NCBI GenBank assembly: GCA_963969595.1
Contig: OZ018408.1
Location: 36,518,108-36,582,107, forward strand
Source of the DNA: Neckera pumila
Taxonomy: Eukaryota; Streptophyta; Bryopsida; Hypnales; Neckeraceae
Direction of reading: 5' to 3'
DNA length: 64,000 nucleotides
Position 1 is the first letter of the stretch, and each line of letters starts with the position of its first letter. Below, in pieces: positions 47,588 to 57,443 of the stretch. Position numbers and translations under genes: made by a program. The notes below the pieces were generated by a model. That model ran no database searches. It worked only from the letters and a program-made list of their open reading frames with translations, and was not told the DNA's origin.

Positions 47588-49894
47588 ATATTTTGGGGAA
47601 TGCTTATTGCCCATCGGACCCGGATATGTATGGCGGTGCTTCTACATCATGGCAAGGGGAGTTTCCTATAGATGATGGAGACTTCGTGGGTGTTGCTACA
47701 AGTCCCGGTATGAGATTTTCAAGTGTGCCTTATGACATTGAAAGTGAAAGTGAAGTCGAATTATCGGAATTATTGCATATGAGTGATTGCGAAGACGATA
47801 ATGACGGTGGAGACATAGAGGACCACAACAGTGTGAAATATATATATCGAGAGGATTTATGTTATCAACATTATATGACTTATGATCCAGAGCGTCCTCA
47901 ATTCATCGGAGCACTGTCTTCTATTGTTTTGTGGCGTTATTTTCCTACTTTTCTGCAGTTGTTCGAAGTATTCTGGCCTTTCAATCTTCTGAGGGACATC
48001 ATTACGGAGACTAATCGTTATGCCACTGCACCCGACCAGCATGGGAAGACTAAGGGGGGCCCCTCATAGACACCATTTTCTGTGAAGGAGTTACATGTTT
48101 TCATTGCTATTACTTTGTATATGGGAATGAAACGTCAGCCGAATATGAAATTGTACTGGCATAAAAAAAGATCAATATTTCATTGGGACACAATTTCAAA
48201 CCTCATGTCTCGGGGCCATTTTATTTTACTCACAAGATGTTTACATCTTACAAATCCCACGAAATATGTGAGTGACAAAGAACTACCAGGATATAATAAG
48301 ATGGGGCAGTTGAGGTGGTTGCTCAATGCAATTCGACGTTTGTGTAAAAAATCTTGGAATATTGAAAAATTTGGCACCGTAGATGAGATGATGATTCGGT
48401 ATAAAGGCACATACTGCCCCGCAAGGCAGTACATGCCTCAGAAACTGCAGAAGTGGAGAATCAAAGTTTGGTGCCTAGTGGGTTCGGTCTCAAAATTTGT
48501 ATCAAATTTTGAGGTATATTGCGGTAAAGATCCAGCTGTTGTGAATGAAGCATCTGCACCACGTGGTGAACCGAAATTGGCACACAATGTGATTTTGCGT
48601 TTACTGACCTCAAATGAAGGCCAAGGTCATGTTATAGTGATGGGCAACTTTTTTTCCAGCATTCCTTTGTTCAAGGACTTATTGGACAAAGGAATTTATG
48701 CAACAGGGACCGTACAAGCCAATAGAGTGGAACTCCCATTAGTTTTGAAGAACACGAAGGATTTTGCCAAACAACCACAAGGTACTTTGGAATGGCGGAT
48801 GCATGAATCAAGGGCTATTAGTGCTATAGTATGGAAGGATAAAAAGCCAGTGTCAATTCTCTCTATGCATCAGGTGCTCTGCAGTTTCCTTGCCAATTCC
48901 CAGTTGCCCATGTGCCCCGACGAAATGGTGCAACACGGGAAAACATTTTCACATTGCCAATTCACCTCGAATACACTACGCGAGAGGTGTCGATGTAGCG
49001 GATCAACTTCGCGCTTCGTATACATGCCAGACTCAGTCCCACAAGTGGTGGCACCGGGTATTTATTTCCTTATTGACATTAGCATTGTCAATATGTACAT
49101 CATATACCTTGACAAGTGCAAGAATAGAGACCCTCCCTGTCGACCAATGATGCATCTGCAATTCCGAATGCAATTATGTGAAGCTCTTACACATAATTGG
49201 ATTTCTAGAACCTGTTTACCAGATCCAATTCGGCGTTGAAAAGTATGTTATCCGGCAAGTAGTACCATGAGGAGGCCTTGTGTGGTATGTAATGATGGAT
49301 TGCGACCGGTGAAGCGTCCTAAAACATATTGTCCATCATGTGGGAATAAGTTCATGTGTTTGCATTCGGGTTGCTTTCAGAGGTACCACAAAAATCTTCA
49401 ATGACGTGGCATATTTCAAGGTGAATGGAAACTATGACATACATCTCATTACATTTCTATGTTTAATTTTCAAAACATAATTGTTTTGAAATGACTTTGA
49501 ATTTCCTAATGAAAAGTCCGAAATTACACATGCAATATACATAGCAATGACAAGCAAAAAAATTTGGACACTTGATACTTCTATTTCAGTAGTGCTCAAA
49601 TTTTTCCAAAGTTTTATTTACTATATTCAATATATTTTTGGTGTTCTATGGACCCAGAATTGGAATGACTAACTGCCTTCATTTTATTCAAGTATTGGAG
49701 TAAGCCAATACGTTGGTCGCTGGTCATAGGCTTCAGAATGGCCAAGGCAATTTTACGGGGCAACGCCCCTCAAGCAAGGGCGCGCCACTGCCTCTGCGCT
49801 GCAGCGGCTAGGAGGCTTAGCCCCGCTTGCAGCGGCAACCCTGCCTGCTAGGCCACCCCGCTCAGCAGGACCCTCTCCCGCTGTACATATTACT

Positions 49895-50940
49895 TAATTT
49901 GTGTACATATTATTTATTATATTAGGCACCCACTTGCAAATTTGTGGAAGTATTGAAAACATTTTCAAATTTTGAATTTTATTTTATTATTTTACCTTCT
50001 AATCCCAAAAAAATTGGTATACGCGGTGCATTGTTTAATGTTTTAGATTAGGATGCTTGTTTAGGATTACTTGCAACTATTGGGAAGTTTGTGGACAATT
50101 TCAAAATAGAAAAGGCACGTATTTTGGAAGATTGGCCCAACTGTGACTAATGTGACTAATACCCCTCAGGGGCATTAGTCACATTAGTCACAGTTGAGTA
50201 AATTAGCCACAACTTTTGCATGGGTGGATAAATTCTATAAAAATTTGTGTACATATTATTTATTATATTAGTCACCCGCTTGCAAATTTGTAGGAGCATT
50301 GGACACTTTTATAAATTTTCAGCATTTTTTTATTGTTTTTACAACCAAGCCCCCCCCAAATAGGTGTAGATGTTGAATTGTCTAATTTTTTAGGTTAGGA
50401 TGCTTGTTCAGGATTGCTTGCAACTATTGGGAAGTTTGTGGACAATTTCAAAATAGAAAAGGCATGTATTTTGGAAGATTGGCCCAATTGTGACTAACGT
50501 GACTAATACCCCTCAGGGGCATTAGTCACATTAGTCACATTTGAACAAATTTGCCACAACTTTTGTTTGGGTGGGTGAAATTCTATAAAAATTTGTGTTC
50601 ATATTGTTTATTATACTAGGCACCCACTTGCAAATTTGTGGAAGCATTGAAAATATTTTTAAATTTTGAATTTTTTTTTATTATTTTACCTTCTAATCCC
50701 AAAAAAACACGCATTGGTGTACGCATTGCATGGTTTAATGTTTTAGGTTAGGATGCTTGTTTAGGATTACTTGCAACTATCGGGAAGTTTGTGGACAATT
50801 TCAAAATAGAAAAGGCACGTATTTTGGAAGATTAGCCCAATTGTGACTAATGTGACTAATACCCCTCAGGGGCATTAGTCACATTAGTCACATTTGAGTA
50901 AATTTGCCGCAACTTTTGCGTGGGTGGGCACTTTCCCTCG
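49895..50940 (+). repeat. Three about 350-bp tandem repeats, each with one hairpin
   Basis: The units begin near 49900, 50247 and 50598 with 'gtgtacatattatttattatatta' and share 'cacttgcaaatttgt', 'ggttaggatgcttgtt', 'acttgcaactattgggaagtttgtggac' and 'aatagaaaaggca'. Each contains the same hairpin: TGTGACTAATGTGACTAAT, then ACCCCT-C-AGGGG, then its complement (50139-50195, 50487-50541, 50839-50894). The hairpin arms keep near-perfect pairing (A/G at one position) while the loop-side bases are constant. The array lies between the transposase and the right end of the candidate piggyBac element. No protein is encoded. Confidence 0.92.
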
Positions 50941-51339
50941 GGGGAGGGACTAGCAGCAGTTTTTACTACCATGGTAGAGAGCATTTTTTCTTTTGGAGGT
51001 AGTATTCACAATTCTATTTGGTTTCCACTGTGGCATATTTTGGCTATATATTACTACTTAGATACTGTATGAATTTGTAAATGACATATTCATGGCACCA
51101 TATTTCAAATCTTAGCACCATATTCCAATACTTCGGATGAATGTACATTTATGTGAATGAAACAACTAAATTGCCATCCATAATTGTAGATTTCGTCTAT
51201 TTCCATAATTGTAGTTTTTTTGTCAAAAACTCCCTGGCTGCTATGGAAATTGCTTTGGGGAGTGCCTGGAACAAAGGTCCCAAAATTTCACCTGCTGTAG
51301 GTTGTATGTTTCAAAATAAAAAAATAAAAATAAAAATTT

Positions 51340-51655
51340 CACCTGCTGTCCTTGGGGAGGGGGCAGCTTCCGTTGGAAGAGGAGGAGGCGGGTCTTGTTG
51401 GAGAGGGGCCACTTGCCTCTCCATCAGGGGTAGACCACCCCCTATCGCTCTCGTGGGAGCCCTGCCCCGCCAGGCAGCGCAGCCCCTCAGCCAGAGGATG
51501 GCAGGGATGTGGCCAAGTCAGCACTGCGTTGGGGCCCCCGGCCAGAGCCAACGGACTCCTGGTCCAGGCCTGCCATTCCTCTCCAAACTTCATTGTCAGA
51601 AAGGGAATGGAAGGGGCCCGCGTCCATGTCAACGCCCCTTGCAATTTCACAGCCT
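51340..51655. other. GC-rich patch in AT-rich DNA, no gene
   Basis: Overlapping 101-103-codon frames on both strands reflect low stop-codon density. Similar GC-rich DNA lies at 49735-49890. Both are inside the candidate piggyBac element; their origin is unknown. Confidence 0.4.
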
Positions 51656-52238
51656 AAGTGAAACATTAGGTGTTCCACTGTTTTTTGTTTGGAGAGGTGG
51701 TAAATTTTAATTTTTTTTAATTTTTTTTGCACAAAGCTATAGAAGAAGAACATGTTCTCAATTTGACTATTCGGATTTGGAAAATAAAATAAAATTTGGA
51801 GAATGTTTACAAATTTCTCTAATGTAAATGTCATTTTGAAGACCTCCTGGCCTTCCCACATTTTTTTCCATATGATCCAGTGCTCCAAATCATCTGAAAA
51901 TTCTACAGCACATAGCTAACATAATGTACTAAAGAAAGAAAAAAAAGCTCAAGTTTGTGTAGACCAAAATTTCTCATGTACAACCGGTCAAAGACAGCTG
52001 AAATTGCAGGGCAGCATCTAAAAAAACTTCTGCCCTAACTCTGAAAGCTCATAACTTTCAATCCATATGGTCAAACTTGCTCAAACTTTTACCACATGAT
52101 CACTAACAAGTGAACTTCAACATCCTACGGTTTGATTTTCAAAAATCTATTTTTTGGGGCTTACTTTGGTGAACGCAGCTGAAATCACAGTTTTCACTGC
52201 ATTCTCACAGAAAATGAGCTTGGTCCTTTAGGGGTTAA

Positions 52239-52533
52239 TGTAAAAGCTAATTCTAAATTTGAATTAGAGATCTACAGTGATTGTGCTCCATTGCTCCACT
52301 ACACCACTACTTCTATTTGTTTGGGTGTGACTTGTTTGGTCTATTTTTTTATTTATTTAATTTATTTCTTAAACAAATAGAAAAAACCATTGCAGTTTGG
52401 TCTATTTTCAAGCAAGCTTTTATATTGCATTTTTTTGGAGCTCTTATAAATTTTTTTGAACTAATTTTAGGCCCCACATCTATAAATAATTAAGGGATTA
52501 TAAATAAAAGTTTTACCTTTTACATTGAAAATT
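52239..52533. other. AT-rich DNA right of the piggyBac candidate
   Basis: T-rich, with a 70-codon frame lacking any recognisable feature. Confidence 0.35.
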
Positions 52534-52625
52534 AGAGAGAGAGAGAGAGATATATATTCTTATGTATATTTTTATGTATATTTATATAGAGTTTCATTTT
52601 ATATTTATATATATTCTTCTATCTA
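52534..52625. repeat. GA microsatellite followed by AT-rich simple repeat
   Basis: (GA) repeated about 8-9 times runs into TATATATTCTTATGTATATT-type variants. The open frames across it are artefacts of the simple sequence. Confidence 0.85.
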
Positions 52626-52722
52626 TATATTTGTTTATATTAAACCTATATCTAAGTATTCTCTTACACTTTACAAATATTTATTCAATTTTTGTTTTAG
52701 TTTGTTTTCATATTTTTTACCC

Positions 52723-52990
52723 CCTTCCAAAGTATAAGGTGTGTGCATTGTGTGAAGGATTGCTTCCAAAGCGTCCCCACATACTTGGAAGGTATAAATT
52801 AGAACAAGGCTCATGATTTAATTTCTTATTTATATTTTCATCCTTCTTTTTTTTTACCCTTCCAAGTATGTATGTAGTGTGTGCATTATATAAAGGATTG
52901 CTTCCAAAGCATCCCCACATACTTGGAGGGTACAAATTAAAACAAGGCTCATGACCTAATTTTTTATTTTTATATTTTTTTCTAGGATTT
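52723..52990 (+). repeat. About 134-bp tandem duplication
   Basis: Two copies share 'ccttccaa', 'gtgtgcatt', 'aaggattgcttccaaagc', 'tccccacatacttgga' and 'acaaggctcatga'. A third, diverged partial copy follows near 52990-53035. Confidence 0.85.
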
Positions 52991-53489
52991 TTTCCATCCT
53001 TCCAAGGTTATACATTGGAGCATGGCTTATGACTCATTTTTTTTTACTGGGGAATTAACTATAAGCCTATGTATTTTTTTTAATAGGAAAATCACATTTA
53101 GAAAAACTTCAACACTTTAGGGTAAGCATAGAAGAATTTTTGCTTAATGGAAAAGTATAGTACAAATTATTCAAATCACCAATGTCATACATGTTAATTT
53201 TGAGGAGTGAGGCTGCTTAAAAAAAATGAAAATATGAAAACACATAGACTTCTTCTTCCATAAAAAATATTAAAAACATGAAAACCTTCTATTTTATGGT
53301 TGCCCCACACTTCCTCACCTTTGTGCATGGCTATTTCACCCACCCTTGCGCCCTCTCATTGCTACATGCCCACCTTTTGCATTGAATTCATGATCCCACT
53401 CATTAAAAAATATTGTAAAAGTAGTCAACCCCAGGCTCATTGCAAATTCCACTGTGCACTAGATGCTGAGGGAAAAAGAACCAAATATC
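52991..53489. other. AT-rich intergenic DNA, no gene seen
   Basis: A 68-codon frame at 53300-53506 has no recognisable motif. Nothing else seen. Confidence 0.35.
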
Positions 53490-53650
53490 CCGCGCCCGGT
53501 GGTTGAAACTATGTTGGCTGTGCCACAGTGGGGGGGAGATTGGGTTTTCGAGCTCGGCCTATGGCATCCCGGCCATGTTCCCTGAGTCACGGTGGCGATG
53601 CTCTAAGCGGATTTGCATGCAACTTTTATCAGCCCTTTCCTGTTACAGTA
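53490..53650 (+). repeat. SINE-like segment, tentative
   Basis: A GC-rich island inside AT-rich DNA contains 'gcgcccggtggttgaaac' (A-box-like) and, about 50 bases on, 'gattgggttttcgagctcgg', which resembles a B box with extra T residues (GGTT..CGAGCTC). This resembles tRNA-derived SINE heads, but there is no clear A- or T-tail or target duplication. Alternatively it is a degraded tRNA gene. Confidence 0.35.
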
Positions 53651-54325
53651 TCAGGTTGGATGAGACCTAGACAATTTTGAGCACTTGTTTTAATTTATTA
53701 CATGCTTCAAAACAAAAAACTTCTTTCCAACATTACAAAAGAGTTGGCAGCTCTACCTCGCATGTCAGCCTCTGCTGCTGCTTTGTAGGTCGGCTTGGAA
53801 TCTCATAAACTCCACTCCTTCAAGGCAGCCCTAGATTTTGAATGTCTATCCTGCTTAACCTTTTCAAGCAAGATAGATACAGTAGAACCTCTCTAAACCA
53901 ATTGATCCTGCACCGGTCTGATATGGTTTGACAAGATTACATTAGAGGGGTTTATTTGCTTATGGAAGGTCATTTTTGGTCATAACCTTTGTTATAACAA
54001 CAAGTCCGGGACCAATCTAACAAGATTACCTTATAGAGGTTTATTTGCTTATAGAGCATAGACTTAGGATGTTCTACTGTATATAGCTTTGAAAGGATAT
54101 TTAGTCTAAACACAACTAGTACCATTCAAGATCGGTAGGAATACACCACAATTATAGAAGGAATACATATAATTCGACCAAAAGAATCGTCACCCTGGTG
54201 GACACAATTTCTGATCCGACCTCTTGGAGGATTGAGGAAGTATGAATTCTTTTCGGTTGTGGAGAGATCATAGACATATGAAGTAGTAGGAAGTGTCCAA
54301 AATCATATTTTTCTGATAAAGCATG
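53651..54325. other. Intergenic DNA with a short repeated phrase
   Basis: Related phrases around 53925-53960 and 54000-54060 ('aacaagattac.tta.aggggtttatttgcttat') indicate a local duplication of about 80 bp. No gene seen. Confidence 0.45.
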
Positions 54326-54723
54326 AACTAAGGTAGAAGCACCCCAAAACGTCAATATTAAGCAGTTCACCACAGTTGGAGGCAACTTTTCCTAAAATGA
54401 ATATTTGATAGTAATAACAAGTGAAAATGATGAATATTCCAAAAAAAAAAGAAAAAAAAAGGTTTAACAGATGTGATATGTAATTTCTTTGATTTTTCAA
54501 AGAGATGGCTCACTGAAATTGTCATATAGGTGGACCCTAAACCAAAATCAACAAAAAGCATTAGTTAACAACTGAGAGTTAGGTATATGTCCTTCAAATG
54601 TGTCAACAAATGAGAGCCAAGAATTTTGAGGACACATTAATGAAAAGTCTAGGGACAAATTTAGTGACAGTCTAAGGTACAAGAATGGGAACAGGGATGC
54701 TAATGGGTGTTTCTACCTTAGTT
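54326..54723. mobile_element. MITE family M2, best-preserved copy
   Basis: The 398-bp element begins AACTAAGGTAGAAGCACCC and ends in the complement of AACTAAGGTAGAAACACCC: 19-bp TIRs with one mismatch. The interior matches 2169-2597 and 11963-12366. It is non-coding. Because the outermost AACT may belong to the element or to the target site, the duplication cannot be stated. Confidence 0.88.
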
Positions 54724-57070
54724 GTGAATTTTTGAAGTGAATGATGGCCTAAGGGCAATCAACTTGGCTCCCCACAAATCAAGAGATAATGATTTTGTAA
54801 TGATCATTCAACTCATTAAAAATGACCACAATATTTTTGTAGTTTGGTCACAATGTTAGGGTCACTGAATGGTTACGTTCTTTATTTGGATTACACCTAA
54901 AAAGTTCATGAATCCTATATAGCCACTAGGACATTCAAAAGTAGCCACAAAAGTTCCATTAATGCATACTAATAAGGCTTGAATGTTACTTCATTCATGC
55001 AAACAAGCTCCAATTAGATTTTGGGATAGCAATAATGGAGCCATTCCTAGAGTGAAGAAATAATCAAGTGGACACTATAGGGTGGCAAACCTATCTTACT
55101 TTCCTTTGCAATTTTAGAAAGAAATGAAGGTATAATTATTTTTTGAGCAATTATAATGCCTACAAGAAGACTAGCATATGGCATTACTTTCAGTATTAAA
55201 GAATACGAGTAGTCCTTCTAGTAGATTTATAGCTTAAAGGGTTCTATTTCAAATGGTTACCTTAGTTACTTTAAAAGGTTCTATATTAAATGGTTGCCTT
55301 AGTTTGACTATTTTTTCATTAGTTTGGTCTCCCTTGTCTTTTGCTATAAAACTCTCATTTGGACATGGCATGGTCTCTCACTTAGAATTTAAAATTCTAA
55401 AGTTGTACACTGATGTTCAATTATCCACTTAGTGATGAAGAATGTTTTGAAAAGTGTATTTTGACCAATTAATATTAATCAAGGAAGCTTCAAGAAAAAA
55501 TCTCTACACATAGGTAAATACCAAATACATAGGTAAATTTTAGCACCTTGCTGCTAAAATAGTTTAGTTTTTGTAGTTCAACAATTCAGCAACTTGATTT
55601 GGATTTCTTGGCTTTTGACACTTTGCTTTTTCTAATTTTTGGACACTCCTAATTTTGGATTGATTTTTTCTATTCATGTGCAAATATTTTTCTTTTCTAA
55701 ATTTTTTCAAGAACAATATTTGGATATTCATTAGCAACAATGAAAAAATTTTAGATTTTCAAAAATAATTGTACAATTAAAAAAAATTTAGACATGATCC
55801 AAGTTTCCCTAATTATTTTTGAAATTGACCTAAACATACAGTATATCAAAAAATTGGGATAGTTGCATAAATCCTGCATACCAAATTCACTGGAAATATA
55901 TCATTTTGACATGTATAAAATGCTAAAAGCATATAAAAGACATTCCTTTAATACTACAAAGACCGCATTGCTTTGCATTAAAATAAAATTTGCACTCAAT
56001 AGGACATAATATCTATATAGTGTTGAATTTCTAAATGAAAGTTCTAGTGTTTTCTTTTAGGTTTTACTCTTTCTCTTAAAAATTTTGGAGTATTTTGATG
56101 CTTCTTCAATTTTCATGGTTTTTTAATCTCATTTTGTGTCTTGTTTTTTGAACGCATAGGAACGCATAGTCACGCACAGACTCATTTTGATTATTCATTT
56201 AAATCAAATACCGTGAATGTTTTTTTTACTTCAGTATCCCCCCTTACTTGTATTTTGCAACAGCAGTCTGATGAGCAAACAATATGGGTTAATGTCATTT
56301 CAGTTCTGTATATATTTTGTATGTACACTTGATCATATCCGTATTTCGCATTTGTACCGTATCATATCCTATATCTGTATTTCGTATTCTGTATCGTATT
56401 GTGTCTTGTACCGTGTCTCACAATATCCGTATCCCGTATCAGTAGCATTATCCGTAGCCCTTATTTTTCAAGATCAATGGTGTTAGAGGGGGGAGAGGAA
56501 ATTACTTTGTGAAGATCAATGTTTCTCGTTTTTTTACACTGAGGGGAGTGGGGTGTTAATTGTCAATTGGAGGGCATGCATGTTTTCAATGGATAGCTCT
56601 AAACAGGGGATTGCAAACACAAAATTAAATACCAAATGGATTAGAAAAATATGACGGGCTTACAATACCATAACTACTTTACAGGCCCCTTGCATTACAG
56701 AAAAACGTAGGCCTCTGGAGGGCCGCTCCAAAGTGACCCAACCAAGCTATTACTTGAAAGTAGGCATGTAGCCACAGTGAATAGTTAGAGTGTATTAACT
56801 TCGGGAAGGATGTCAGTATTCATTAATGTGATTGTAGTACAGGTTTGATTAACTGGATAATTAACCAGATTCAATCAAATTTACCAAAATGAAGTGGATT
56901 TTGATGCTAATTGTCAAAAAAAATTAGATACACTGGTGATTTCAAACTAGCTTTGTAAGCCAAATAGTTTAGTGAATTTGAAGTTGAGAAGGGAAGATAT
57001 TTATACAAGTAGGATAGTAGTAGGTACAACAATCTATGTGGGATATGTAAATTAGAACTACTAAGAGCTT
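54724..57070. other. AT-rich intergenic DNA, no gene seen
   Basis: Contains an imperfect short-period repeat at 56325-56460 built from CCGTATC, TATCC and TTTCGTAT variants, whose translation is a meaningless Tyr/Ser/Val-rich string. There are several phrases repeated nearby (for example around 55215-55300, 'agggttctat.t.aaatggtt.ccttagt'). No domain or RNA gene recognised. Confidence 0.45.
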
Positions 57071-57075
57071 AGTCA

Positions 57076-57349
57076 TGACAGTACGTTTTCACTCGGACTC
57101 CATCTCTCGATAAGAGATGAAGCTGCCTACGTACCTCAGGCTCAAAATCACATTATCTCTTAATAGCCTAAGGATCAGAGTGATGATACGTAGTTCTGGC
57201 TGAGAAGCAACGCGACTCCTCAGAACCTCAACCTTTAAGAGGTACAACCTTAACCTTGAAGAGGTACGAACTAGTGGTATGAAACGGCAGTATACTGACC
57301 GTATACGCATACGTAGCCAAGCTACCTGACCATTGACCAGGTCTCGACA
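57076..57349 (-). repeat. 3' LTR of the copia element
   Basis: 274 bp, ends TG...CA; differs from the other LTR at one position. Inside it are short direct repeats: 'ctttaagaggtac' and 'ccttgaagaggtac'. In this copy the LTR would supply the polyadenylation signal. Confidence 0.96.
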
Positions 57350-57443
57350 CTCCCCCTCTTGGCGGAGGTGGGATGCCAGAAAACCGGTTCTGTTTGACCT
57401 AATCGCAAAGTATCGTAGTTTTTCAAAATCCTGTCACTAGTCG

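Larger units (their letters stand above)
45809..49404 (+). pseudogene. piggyBac-type transposase, inactivated
   Basis: A two-exon model fits: exon 1 from ATG 45809 to 45911 (donor G-GTAAGC, phase 1), an intron of 1676 bp, and exon 2 from 47588 (acceptor TTTCTAG) in matching phase. Exon 2 starts with an acidic region and FEVFWPFNLLRDIITETNRYA, which fits the N-terminal part of piggyBac proteins. It is then broken by TAG at 48067. It resumes in frame with the DDE core: VDEMMIRYKG (first Asp region), VMGNFFSSIPLF (second site, where Gly stands in place of the usual Asp of DNFF/DNYF) and RGVDVADQL ... HKWWHRVF (third Asp), which lies in another frame (about 48990-49080). It returns to frame with MYIIYLDK and a TGA at 49237, and ends with a Cys-rich domain (CVVC, CPSC, CFQRYH) at 49267-49404. 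The stops, the frame break and the lost Asp make it non-functional. The family is known from animals, fungi and protists and is seldom described in plants. Confidence 0.87.
43982..52234 (+). mobile_element. Candidate large piggyBac element (8.25 kb), degenerate
   Basis: Both ends carry the same 18-bp inverted terminus including the target site: TTAACCCCTAAAGGACCA at 43978-43995 and its exact complement ending at 52238. The TTAA at each side (43978-43981 and 52235-52238) would be the target duplication. The first 200 bp, including the hairpin TTGTCCC-TTTG-GGGGACAA, and the last 200 bp are homologous to the corresponding ends of the MITE at 16025-16937, in the same orientation. A broken piggyBac transposase lies inside (45809-49404), along with an unassigned frame (45328-45822) and a hairpin-bearing tandem array (49895-50940). 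piggyBac elements excise and insert precisely at TTAA. The size is large for the superfamily, so internal insertions or two independent termini remain possible. Confidence 0.6.

Noticed and set aside
50139..50195. Hairpin considered as a transcription terminator
   Set aside because: Intrinsic terminators belong to bacteria; the hairpin recurs in each tandem unit and has no U-tract following.
49895..50940. Regularly spaced repeats, considered as a CRISPR array
   Set aside because: The repeated units are 350 bp long with conserved interiors, not short repeats with unique spacers, and the genome is a plant nuclear genome.
51339..51660. Overlapping frames of about 100 codons on both strands
   Set aside because: GC-rich patch with few stop codons; neither translation shows a domain, start context or splice support.
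52525..52816. Frames rich in Tyr and Ile
   Set aside because: They read through a GA/AT microsatellite and a tandem duplication.
56330..56486. Frame of 89 codons rich in Tyr, Ser and Val
   Set aside because: It is the translation of a degenerate CCGTATC-type simple repeat.
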